Positions 1 through 8,021 of a DNA stretch of 9,496 nucleotides are shown piece after piece. Position 1 is the first letter of the stretch, and each line of letters opens with the position of its first letter. The stretch is from Planctomycetota bacterium (GTDB lineage: Bacteria > Planctomycetota > UBA1135 > UBA2386): assembly GCA_020425885.1 (NCBI GenBank), contig JAGQRA010000002.1, forward strand, positions 1 through 9,496, read 5' to 3'. The notes beneath the pieces are model-generated. The model did not search any database and had not been told where the DNA came from. It saw nothing but the letters and a program-made list of their open reading frames with translations. Made by a program: the position numbers and the translations under genes.

Positions 1-1043
<1,043 letters not shown>

Positions 1044-1143
1044 GGCCTGTTTGCGCAAGACCATCGCGTTTCGCCGCCGAGGAATGCGTGACACGCGTCT
1101 CGCTGCGTGGTGCTGATCCCGGATCCACTTCGCGCGCTTGGGA

Positions 1144-1149
1144 TACGAT
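1144..1149 (+). promoter_or_regulatory. possible -10 element within an inverted repeat
   Basis: TACGAT matches four of six positions of the sigma-70 -10 consensus and lies 33 bases before the ATG at 1183, a plausible leader length. It sits in a perfect inverted repeat, GGGAT-ACG-ATCCC (1140-1152). No convincing -35 is visible at the usual distance. The same TACGATCC octamer occurs on the minus strand ahead of the gene starting at 6918, which is mild support for a shared promoter motif. This is inference only. Confidence 0.28.
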
Positions 1150-1182
1150 CCCGACCAACCGCCCTCTCGCCCCTGCCGCCCC

Positions 1183-2115
1183 ATGTACGCACGTCTCGCT
1201 CAGCCTTCGCTCACTCTCCTGGCGCTGGTCTCGATTCACGCAGCAACCCGATGCCAATCCACGGTGCTGAACTTCGACAACCTGGCCGCCAACACCGCCA
1301 TCACCAACCAGTACCAGTCACAGGGGGTCTTGTTCCACAGCAACCTCGGCTCACCCGCACACATCTGGTCTGACCCTGCCGAAGCGACATCGCCGCCGAA
1401 CATCATGGTCGGCACCGACAACTTCGCGGACCTGTTCGTTCGGTTCGTCGACCCCACATCCGCTGCGCCGACCACCGCGCGCCAGGTGTCGGTCGTGGCC
1501 ATCAGCGTGGGCCACGCGCAATGGACGGTCACGGCACGGGATTCGAACGGTCAACCCCTGCAGACGTTCGTGCTGCAGAACCTCGGCGGACCGGCGAACG
1601 GCTTCGGCAATCAGGACACTGTCACGTTCACCTCCTCGGCAATCGCCTCGATCGACTTCGTCTTCACGATCTCGAATCCCGCGGACGGCATCGGCATCGA
1701 TGACCTGTCGTTCCGCTTGAACCCGACCTGCCAGCCGGCGAGCTGGATCAACTACGGCACAGGCCACGCGGGCACCAACGGCGTCCCGAGCATCACATCG
1801 TCAGGGAACCCGGCATTGGCAACGACGCCGAGCGTTCAGATCGGCAGCTCCGCCAACAGCTCGACGCTCGGGGGGCTCGTGATCGGATTCAGCCGCGCCA
1901 ACACGCCGACGGCGTTCGGTGGCAACGCGCTGGTGACCGTCGCGACCAGCGTGATCCTCTCGGTGCCCCCTGGCGGTACGACATACCCGATCTCGATCCC
2001 GAACCACCCGACCTTCTGCGGCCTGAGGATCGACCTGCAGTCGGCGCTGTTCGACGCCGGCGCATCGCACGGCATCGCGTTCTCTCCCGGCCTCGAGTAC
2101 CTGATCGGCATCTGA
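1183..2115 (+). CDS. secreted two-domain beta-sandwich protein, planctomycete type
   Basis: This 310-residue protein probably acts outside the cytoplasm; no catalytic motif is seen. The ATG at 1183 is chosen over the TTG at 1138 because it begins a good signal peptide (MYARLAQPSLTLLALVSIHA, cleavage about residues 20-25). Residues about 27-181 form an all-beta domain that starts VLNFDNLAANTAITNQY and ends GIGIDDLSF, a pattern of jelly-roll or carbohydrate-binding-like domains in secreted bacterial proteins. Residues about 186-310 start YGTGHAGTNGVP and end IAFSPGLEYLIGI. I recall this module as a recurrent C-terminal domain of planctomycete exoproteins; its function is unknown to me. Two Cys (TCQPAS and TFCGLR) flank that domain and could pair. 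Codons look less GC-biased and the protein richer in Asn/Ser/Thr than its neighbours, as expected for an exported protein. No Shine-Dalgarno is visible. It converges on the gene ending at 2152, 36 bp away. Confidence 0.82.
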   Translation: MYARLAQPSLTLLALVSIHAATRCQSTVLNFDNLAANTAITNQYQSQGVLFHSNLGSPAHIWSDPAEATSPPNIMVGTDNFADLFVRFVDPTSAAPTTARQVSVVAISVGHAQWTVTARDSNGQPLQTFVLQNLGGPANGFGNQDTVTFTSSAIASIDFVFTISNPADGIGIDDLSFRLNPTCQPASWINYGTGHAGTNGVPSITSSGNPALATTPSVQIGSSANSSTLGGLVIGFSRANTPTAFGGNALVTVATSVILSVPPGGTTYPISIPNHPTFCGLRIDLQSALFDAGASHGIAFSPGLEYLIGI

Positions 2116-2151
2116 TCAGTGCGATCGGAGCCCCGCGGCACCTCGACCTGC

Positions 2152-4413
2152 TCAACGCGCCAGCAGGTTCACCAGGATGCGCGCCGCACCGACGTTGCCG
2201 ACCCTGAGCTGGCGGTAGAGGGCGAGCGAGCAATAGACATAGTCGCCGCGACCGTAGCGGGTGTAGAGCAGGGCGCCCTGCAGCGGCTCGCCCTCGCCCG
2301 AGTCCTTCATCTCGAGCAACGCCGTCCAGGCCTCGTCCCAACGGCTCGGGAAGTTGAGGCCGCGCTCCTGCACCCAACCATCGAAGTCTGCCGTGCCGAT
2401 CCGGTGCGGGTACTGCATCAGCCGATGCTCGGGGTGCAGCAGCTTCACCGGTGCGCTCTCCTCGGTGACCCGATCGCGGCCGACCGTGAGCGGGAACGGC
2501 AGCAACGAATGCTGCGGGTCCTTGACGTTCCACTCGCCGGGCTTGTGGTACATCACGACGACGCGACCGCCACCGCGACAGAACTGCAGGATGCGGTCGC
2601 GCATCTCGGCGAGGTCGGGGCGGTGGAAGTTGGCGCGGATGTCGAGCAGCAGGGTGTCGAAGTGCTCGAGCTGCTCCATCATCAGCGAGTCGCGGTCGAG
2701 CAGCGTGACCGCGATGCCGAGATCGGCGAGCGCCAGCTCGGTCGTGTCATCGGGTCCACGGACGAGCCCGAGGCGCAGGCCTTCGGGGACCGTGACGGCG
2801 ACCGGCTTCACGCGGACGCGTGCCCGCGACTCACCGTAGCCGACGTTGATGCTGGCATCGGCGGTCAGCTCGGCGGGATCGATCGTCGCCCGCACCAGGA
2901 GGCGCGCCTCGTCGTGGTCCTTGGTCAGGCGCAATCGCCCCGGCGTCGCCGCGGCCCCGATGCCGGGCCCCATGCCGAGCACGACTGCGGCGGTCGGCTC
3001 CTCGCCGCGCCAGCTCTTGACGCTCGCGCTGAATGTCCGTTCGACGGCCTTGCCCTCGGGAACCATGATCACGTCACGATCGAGTCGGACCTCGACGGGC
3101 GGCACCATCGTGTAGAACAGACGGCACGGGACCCTAATCGGCATGCCTTCGAGTTCGAAGGTGACCTCGACGGTCACGGTACTCGGCTCCGGCCCCGCCG
3201 GGATGCTGCCGCCGGCGTCGGGATGTGGCTCGAATCCCACGGTGTAGCGACCGGGCATGACCGCGGGCGGCTTGGCGGGATCGGCGACCTGATCCGGCAA
3301 CTCGAAGATGCGGATCCGCACCGGCGCGTTGACCGGCGTGGCGGCGACGCCTTCACAGCTCACGTCGAGCGCGGCGACTCGCTCGTGCCCATGCACGATC
3401 ACAGAGACCTTGCCTTCGCCGCCGAGCGGCACGAACTCGCTCGCCAACCCGGCCTCGACGCGAACGTCGGCCAACGCCATCAGCGCCCGCGACAGCGCCG
3501 CGAACTCGCGACCGGAACGGTCGCAGGACCCGAGCCGACGCCGCACCTCCCGGTGCAACTGCTCGCGCGACCACGCCTCGGCGCCGCGCGCCAGCTCCTC
3601 GCGGCCGCACTGCGGCAGCCACGCCGCGAAGCCATCGACCGGCTTGCGCTCACGCCCCTCGGGGAAGACGAGCTGCCACCACTCCTTGCTGACGTGCATC
3701 GGGTCGTGCGGCCCCCAAGGCCCCTGGGTCGCGTGCTGGACCCAGGCATCGTGGGCCAGCTTGGCGAAGGTCTCGCCGCGCGCGGGATCGAGCTCACCGG
3801 GATCGACGGTCACCCAGGCGTCATCGGGGCCGCAGCGCCCGAGCATCGGCGGCACCGCCTCGCCGTTGGCCGCGCGTTCGCGCAAGACCTCGAGCACCGC
3901 CCAGGCGCAGGCCCGATGGTGGCCGTGACCACGACCGATGTCGTGGTTGGTGATGATCAGGTCCGGCTTCACCTCGGCGATGACGGCTCGCATCGCATCG
4001 CGCAGGCGATCGCGCCCCCACATCGACAACGTCTCGTCGAGGGTCTTGCTGAAGCCGAAGTCCTCCATGCCGAGCCAGCGCACCTCGACGTCGCTCATCG
4101 CCGCCGCGCGCAAGGTCTCGCGCACCCGCAGATGCGCCAGCTCGTGACCGATCTCGCGGCCGATCGCGTTCTGGCCGCCATCGCCGTAGGTCGCATAGGC
4201 GGTGACGACCCGCGCACCGTGCCGGCGACGCAGCATCATCCGCGTACGCGAGGCCTCGTCGTCGGGATGTGCCGCGACGTTGAGCACGACGGCGTCGGTC
4301 GAGGCATCGAGGCAGGCCTGGTGCAGCGCGACCAGGCCGGCCGTGGGCTCGGGACCCTGGGCCGGGGTTGCAGCGAGCAGGACCGTGAACGCAATCGCAA
4401 GCCGCATCTTCAT
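2152..4413 (-). CDS. large secreted LmbE/PIG-L family deacetylase with C-terminal GATase-like domain
   Basis: A 753-residue protein. Its N-terminal domain is a zinc-dependent PIG-L/LmbE deacetylase fold, whose characterised members remove acetyl groups from N-acetylglucosamine-type substrates. Visible are a signal peptide (MKMRLAIAFTVLLAATPA), the zinc/catalytic motif AHPDDE (H49, D51, D52), YGDGGQNAIG (76-85), DFGFSKTLDET (118-128) and ITNHDIGRGHGHH (154-166), which supplies the distal His ligand. Residues about 350-540 are beta-rich linker domains. Residues 546-753 resemble a class I glutamine-amidotransferase-like fold (FDTLLLDIRANFHRPDL, GGGRVVVMYHKPGEWN), but no G-x-C-x-G nucleophile elbow is present, so amidotransferase activity is unlikely. 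The order matches the roughly 800-residue LmbE proteins of Planctomycetota and Bacteroidota. The start is fixed by the signal peptide and a GGAG nine bases upstream; the frame stays open for 412 codons before it, but that is only a shadow. The ATG overlaps the aminotransferase stop (ATGA), implying co-translation. The in vivo substrate is unknown. Confidence 0.9.
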   Translation of the reverse strand: MKMRLAIAFTVLLAATPAQGPEPTAGLVALHQACLDASTDAVVLNVAAHPDDEASRTRMMLRRRHGARVVTAYATYGDGGQNAIGREIGHELAHLRVRETLRAAAMSDVEVRWLGMEDFGFSKTLDETLSMWGRDRLRDAMRAVIAEVKPDLIITNHDIGRGHGHHRACAWAVLEVLRERAANGEAVPPMLGRCGPDDAWVTVDPGELDPARGETFAKLAHDAWVQHATQGPWGPHDPMHVSKEWWQLVFPEGRERKPVDGFAAWLPQCGREELARGAEAWSREQLHREVRRRLGSCDRSGREFAALSRALMALADVRVEAGLASEFVPLGGEGKVSVIVHGHERVAALDVSCEGVAATPVNAPVRIRIFELPDQVADPAKPPAVMPGRYTVGFEPHPDAGGSIPAGPEPSTVTVEVTFELEGMPIRVPCRLFYTMVPPVEVRLDRDVIMVPEGKAVERTFSASVKSWRGEEPTAAVVLGMGPGIGAAATPGRLRLTKDHDEARLLVRATIDPAELTADASINVGYGESRARVRVKPVAVTVPEGLRLGLVRGPDDTTELALADLGIAVTLLDRDSLMMEQLEHFDTLLLDIRANFHRPDLAEMRDRILQFCRGGGRVVVMYHKPGEWNVKDPQHSLLPFPLTVGRDRVTEESAPVKLLHPEHRLMQYPHRIGTADFDGWVQERGLNFPSRWDEAWTALLEMKDSGEGEPLQGALLYTRYGRGDYVYCSLALYRQLRVGNVGAARILVNLLAR

Positions 4414-5597
4414 CGCTGGAGGCTCCGCAGACGTCGCATCGCTTCTTCGAGCACGGACCAGTCGACGGCGAACTGGAACCGCATCATCCGCACGCCGTCG
4501 GGCTCGGCGAAGAACAGGTGACCCGGCACCGCATTGACGCCGATCTGCTCGATCATCCGCAACACCGCGGCGTGCGGGTCGAGATCGCCGAAGACCGGAC
4601 GATGGTCCGCCAGCACGTAGTAGGCGCCCTGCGGCACCTGGAACCGGAACCCGGCATCGGCGAGCGCACCGCAGAACACGTCGCGCTTTCGCTGATAGCC
4701 GGCCTGCAGATCGAGGTAGTAGGAGTCGGGCAGCTCCTCGAGCGCACGCTGCACGCCGCGCTGCATCGGGCGCGCCGCACAGACCTCGATCTGGTCGAAG
4801 ACGATGCCGCACTTCTCGACGATCTCCGCCGGCCCGGCCAGGAAGCCGATGCGCCAGCCGGTGATCGAGAACGTCTTGCTGAACGAGTTCATCGTCAGCG
4901 TCCGTTCGGCGAGGCCCGGAACGGCGGCCGGCGACAGATGCTCGCGGCCATCGAAGCACATGTACTCGTAGACCTCGTCGGTCAGGAGGACGACGTCGGT
5001 GCCGTCGAGCACGGCTGCCAGCGCCTCGAGCTCGGCACGGGTCCAGACCTTGCCCGTGGGATTGCCCGGCGTGTTGAGCACGAGCGCGCGGGTTCGCCCG
5101 GTGATCGCCCGCCGCAGCGCCTCGGCATCGAAGGCCCAGGTCTCGCGATCGAGAGCCACCGCCACCGGCACGGCACCGAACAACGGCATCGTCGTCCAGT
5201 GATAGCTGTAGAACGGCTCGAACACGATGACCTCGTCGCCCGGCTCGATCAACGTCATGCCGGCGGCGAAGAACGCCCCGCTGCTGCCGCTGCAGACGGC
5301 CACGTTGGCGGCGGTGTAGTCGAGGCCGTTGTGTCGCCGCAGCTTCGCGGCGATGGCGTCGCGCAGCTCGGGCAGGCCGGCGTACGGGGTGTAGAGCTGG
5401 CGATCGCCGCCGTCGATGCAGGCCAACGCGCCGGCGCTCAGCGGGCCGGGGGTGTCGAGGTCGCAGACGCCCTGGCCGAGGTTGATGCCGCCGGGCACGC
5501 CGTTGATGACCAGGGTCAGCGACCGCAGCAGATTGCCGCGGTCGAGATGACGGCGGCGCGCGGCCTGCCGAGCGAAGGCGCTGGGTGGAGACGACAT
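4410..5597 (-). CDS. class I/II PLP-dependent aminotransferase
   Basis: A 395-residue cytoplasmic fold-type I aminotransferase, of normal length. It transfers an amino group between an amino acid and a 2-oxo acid using pyridoxal phosphate. Visible features are GGINLGQGVCDLDTP (36-50, substrate-entry region), YTPYAGLPELRDAIA (69-83), SGSSGAF (103-109, PLP-phosphate loop), NTPGNPTG (175-182, with N179), TDEVYEY (206-212, with D207 and Y210), SFSKTFSITGWRIG (238-251, Schiff-base Lys K241) and MMRFQFAV (371-378, carboxylate-binding R373). The N-terminal GQG and general pattern recall kynurenine/methionine-type aminotransferases (YbdL-like), but specificity cannot be read from sequence. The ATG at 5597 has no Shine-Dalgarno. 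The gene follows the upstream gene by 55 bp and its TGA overlaps the ATG of the LmbE-like gene, so these two are probably made together. Family certain, substrate uncertain. Confidence 0.93.
   Translation of the reverse strand: MSSPPSAFARQAARRRHLDRGNLLRSLTLVINGVPGGINLGQGVCDLDTPGPLSAGALACIDGGDRQLYTPYAGLPELRDAIAAKLRRHNGLDYTAANVAVCSGSSGAFFAAGMTLIEPGDEVIVFEPFYSYHWTTMPLFGAVPVAVALDRETWAFDAEALRRAITGRTRALVLNTPGNPTGKVWTRAELEALAAVLDGTDVVLLTDEVYEYMCFDGREHLSPAAVPGLAERTLTMNSFSKTFSITGWRIGFLAGPAEIVEKCGIVFDQIEVCAARPMQRGVQRALEELPDSYYLDLQAGYQRKRDVFCGALADAGFRFQVPQGAYYVLADHRPVFGDLDPHAAVLRMIEQIGVNAVPGHLFFAEPDGVRMMRFQFAVDWSVLEEAMRRLRSLQR
4423..4426 (-). promoter_or_regulatory. Shine-Dalgarno GGAG for the LmbE-like gene
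   Basis: Read on the minus strand, GGAG lies nine bases before the ATG at 4413-4411, inside the end of the aminotransferase gene. It decides the LmbE start within a reading frame that remains open far upstream. Together with the ATGA overlap it points to translational coupling. Confidence 0.55.
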
Positions 5598-5618
5598 GAT
5601 GGGGCGGAGCGGTCGCGC

Positions 5619-5624
5619 ATGTTA
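5619..5624 (-). promoter_or_regulatory. weak -10-like hexamer before the aminotransferase
   Basis: In the 55-bp gap between the genes ending at 5653 and starting at 5597, the minus strand reads TAACAT, four of six matches to a -10, 21 bases before the ATG. No -35 is recognisable. It could give the aminotransferase-deacetylase pair its own short-leader promoter; read-through from the upstream gene is an equal alternative. Confidence 0.2.
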
Positions 5625-5652
5625 CGACGACTCGCCGCGACCGCGGCACCGG

Positions 5653-6918
5653 CTAACGATTTCGTAGGAACCAGAGTTCGGCCTTCTTGATCGCCTCGCC
5701 GTTCGCGTCCTCGTCCTTGGCCGGGTCGTAGCCGAAATCCTGACCAGTGACGTGGAGCAATGCCGCGGCGGCGGCCTCGCGCTGGTTGCGGATGTCGCTG
5801 CGCAAGGCCCGCAGGACCTCGGGCAACGCCGCCTTGCCCCGTCGCTTCAATTCCTCTGCGCAGGCCTCGACATCGTCCGGCTTGCTGTTGGGCCCGATCG
5901 TGGGCAGCGTCACGATGTGCGGCGTGATCGGCCCGGCCGCCTTCTTGAACTTGCGACGCAGGAACAAGATCGCGAACGACGTCGCCACGCTGGTGCCGCG
6001 CCGCCGCGACAGGTTGTCGCCCTGGTAACCATCGGACTCGCTGCGCCAACCGCCGCCCGGCAGCTGCTCGTCGATCAACATCTCGGCGCCGCGTTCGTAC
6101 CAGGAGACGTCCGCGATCTTCTCGACGTCGCACAGGATGGCGGCGCGCTCGAGCCCGTAGTGGAAGTAGTAGCTCCAGCGCTCGTCCGCCGAGCCGAGCA
6201 CGTGCGGATTGCGTTCGAACCACTTCCAGCCGCGTTCTATCTGCCGGGTCAGCGCCGAGTCCTTCTTGTCCTCGTCGCCCATCGCCTGTCGGCAGATCGC
6301 GAGCACCGCGATGCCGGCGGCCGTCATCGAGGCGTAGCTCTGGAAGCCCGAGTTGCCGCGCTGGTAACCGAAGCCGCCGTAGGAATCCTGCTGTTCGCCG
6401 ATCTCATTGGCCAGTCGCGGCCACACCCGCCGATCGACCTTGACGCCGACCGCCGCCGCCGAGCGCAGCCCCAATGCCCCGTACTGCGTGTTGCTCAGAT
6501 CCCACTGCCCCGAATGAGGCCGATAGCCGAACGCGCCCTCATCGCGGTTCTTCAGCAGCTTCTTGGCATCGTCGCGCGCCGCTTCCAGACGATCGGGGAA
6601 CGACGGCAGCAGCTCCATGACCATCAGCCGAAGCGCGAGGTCGTAGGTCTGCTCCAATCGGGCTCCGGCCAACCGCTCGACCGCTTTGGCGAATCTCTTG
6701 TCGCTCGCGTCGACGCCATCGTGAATCGCCGCCAGCAACACGAGAGCGAGTTCGCCGGGGCGCGCGTGCGCGGCATTGTCGAGGTGCGCCAACAGCGCCG
6801 GGCGCGCGGTGTCGAGAGCGTGATTGACCTTCTCGCGCAGCTCGTCGGACTGCGCCGACAAGGCCTGGAGCGTGGCCAACAGCCACGACAGGCAAGTGAT
6901 CGACAGGGAACGCGACAT
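5653..6918 (-). CDS. secreted prenyltransferase/squalene-oxidase-fold repeat protein with HEAT-like tail
   Basis: A 421-residue exported protein. Residues 1-22 (MSRSLSITCLSWLLATLQALSA) look like a signal peptide, which decides the ATG at 6918 although the frame is open further upstream and no Shine-Dalgarno is seen. Residues about 25-325 show the alpha/alpha-barrel repeats of the prenyltransferase/squalene oxidase superfamily: GAFGYRPHSGQWDLSNTQYG (128-147), QDSYGGFGYQRG (177-188), YASMTAAGIAVLAI (195-208), GWKWFERN (230-237) and EQLPGGGWR (284-292) with GTSVATSFAILFL (308-320). The DxDD motif of class II terpene cyclases is absent, so cyclase activity is not supported. Residues about 346-421 are helical and HEAT-like (ALPEVLRALRSDIRNQREAA, then DFGYDPAKDEDANGEAIKKA). 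Such proteins are common in Planctomycetota, where their role is unclear; a scaffold or glycan/protein-binding function is possible. It is the first of three co-directional genes (55 bp to the next). Confidence 0.83.
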   Translation of the reverse strand: MSRSLSITCLSWLLATLQALSAQSDELREKVNHALDTARPALLAHLDNAAHARPGELALVLLAAIHDGVDASDKRFAKAVERLAGARLEQTYDLALRLMVMELLPSFPDRLEAARDDAKKLLKNRDEGAFGYRPHSGQWDLSNTQYGALGLRSAAAVGVKVDRRVWPRLANEIGEQQDSYGGFGYQRGNSGFQSYASMTAAGIAVLAICRQAMGDEDKKDSALTRQIERGWKWFERNPHVLGSADERWSYYFHYGLERAAILCDVEKIADVSWYERGAEMLIDEQLPGGGWRSESDGYQGDNLSRRRGTSVATSFAILFLRRKFKKAAGPITPHIVTLPTIGPNSKPDDVEACAEELKRRGKAALPEVLRALRSDIRNQREAAAAALLHVTGQDFGYDPAKDEDANGEAIKKAELWFLRNR

Positions 6919-7029
6919 GACAGCGGGAGAGGCCAGCGCAGATAGTACTGACAGACCCGAAGGAAACCGGAACGTCAGGTCCAATTGCCCGATGGCGACA
7001 ACTTCCCGGTTGAGCGAGGCCGACCTCGG

Positions 7030-7035
7030 ATCGTA
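7030..7035 (-). promoter_or_regulatory. possible -10 element for the gene starting at 6918
   Basis: In the 166-bp divergent gap (6919-7084) the minus strand reads GGCTACGATCCGAGG, sharing TACGATCC with the sequence before the gene at 1183. If used, it gives a leader of about 105 bases. No clear -35 is visible. The rest of the gap holds no convincing terminator or RNA that I can see. Confidence 0.25.
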
Positions 7036-7084
7036 GCCTGCACCCATCCAGCCAGCGGCCTCACAGAATCCCACACGCAAAGCC

Positions 7085-7978
7085 ATGCGCATCGCCATCA
7101 CCGGGGCCTCGGGCCTGGTCGGAACGCGCACGGCCACCCTGTTGCGCGAACGTGGTGACGAGGTCGTGGCCCTGGTGCGCGGCGAGACTTTTGCCCAAGG
7201 GACGGCGCGATGGGACCCGCAAAGCGGCGAAGTCGACATCGACGCACTCGGCGCGGTCGATGCCATCGTGCATCTGGCCGGCGCAAGCGTCGCCGCGGGC
7301 CGCTGGTCGGCGGCCAGGAAGCTCGCCATCGTCGACAGCCGCATCCCCGCCACCGAGCGACTGTGCGCCACGCTTGCCGCCATGCCATCGCGGCCTCGGG
7401 TCCTGGTCAGCGCTTCCGCCGTCGGCTACTACGGCGACCGGGGTGACGAGCTGCTCGACGAGTCGGGCACCGCCGGCACCGACTTTCTCGCCCGGGTCGC
7501 ACACGACTGGGAGATGGCGACGGCAGCCGCGCGAGAAGCCGGCATCCGTGTCGTCAACCTCCGCATCGGACTGGTGCTGGCCGAAAACGGTGGCGCCTTG
7601 CCCCGCATGCTGCGGCCGTTTCGGTTCGGCCTCGGTGGTCGGCTCGGCTCCGGCCGGCAGTGGATGAGCTGGATCGCCCTCGATGATCTCGCGGCGGCGA
7701 TCGCGTTCACCGTCGACCAGGAAGGGCTCCGCGGACCCGTCCTCGGCGTAGCCCCGAACCCGGTCACCAATCGCGAGTTCACCGCAGCCCTGGGAGCCGC
7801 CCTGCATCGCCCGACCCTGATCCCGGCTCCGGCATTCGCGCTGCGCCTGCTGCTCGGCGAGATGGCCGACGGCCTGTTGCTGGCGAGTCAGCGCGCCAGG
7901 CCGCGCGTGCTGCTCGACGCCGGTTTCGAGTTCACGCATGCCGACATCGGCCCGACCCTGGTGGCGCTCTGCCGATGA
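7085..7978 (+). CDS. yfcH: TIGR01777 family NAD(P)-binding epimerase-like protein (YfcH/SDR39U1 type)
   Basis: A 297-residue extended short-chain-dehydrogenase fold protein, full length for the family, probably cytoplasmic. The N-terminal Rossmann motif is TGASGLVG (6-13, G7-x2-G10-x2-G13). HLAGASVAAGRWSAARK (63-79) followed by SRIPATERL matches the family's conserved block, and SASAVGYYGDRGDE (109-122) contains the SDR Tyr region, although the usual YxxxK spacing is not kept. QWMSWIALDDLAAAI (192-206) and the C-terminal DUF1731-type segment (APNPVTNREFTAALG, then LLGEMADGLLLASQRARP, then GFEF) complete the signature. The biochemical substrate of YfcH-like proteins is not established. The ATG at 7085 is followed at once by the Rossmann strand, so the start is secure, though no Shine-Dalgarno is visible. 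It is transcribed away from the gene at 6918 and converges on the gene ending at 8022. Confidence 0.92.
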   Translation: MRIAITGASGLVGTRTATLLRERGDEVVALVRGETFAQGTARWDPQSGEVDIDALGAVDAIVHLAGASVAAGRWSAARKLAIVDSRIPATERLCATLAAMPSRPRVLVSASAVGYYGDRGDELLDESGTAGTDFLARVAHDWEMATAAAREAGIRVVNLRIGLVLAENGGALPRMLRPFRFGLGGRLGSGRQWMSWIALDDLAAAIAFTVDQEGLRGPVLGVAPNPVTNREFTAALGAALHRPTLIPAPAFALRLLLGEMADGLLLASQRARPRVLLDAGFEFTHADIGPTLVALCR

Positions 7979-8021
7979 ACGGCGGGCGCGACCAGCGGGC
8001 CCCATCGGGCAGCGGAGGACG

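Noticed and set aside
2101..2119. CTGATC/GATCAG hairpin at the end of the gene at 1183-2115, as a terminator
   Set aside because: Only a 6-bp stem with a 7-base loop, overlapping the stop codon and with no T-run; too weak to call.
2119..4521. 800-codon open frame on the plus strand
   Set aside because: It is antisense to the LmbE-like gene, has no domain I recognise, and is rich in Arg/His/Gln/Asp as expected from the complement of GC-rich coding DNA.
4414..5649. N-terminal extension of the LmbE-like frame by 412 codons
   Set aside because: This stretch is out-of-frame translation of the aminotransferase gene (Arg/Ala-rich, no domain). The real start has a signal peptide and an SD at 4413.
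4518..5690. 390-codon open frame on the plus strand
   Set aside because: Antisense shadow of the aminotransferase, whose catalytic motifs are all intact on the other strand.
5752..6945. 397-codon open frame on the plus strand
   Set aside because: Antisense shadow of the exported barrel protein; Arg/Gln/His-rich without motifs.
7979..8021. Terminator between the convergent genes
   Set aside because: Only a 4-bp GCCC/GGGC stem is visible and no T-tract follows.
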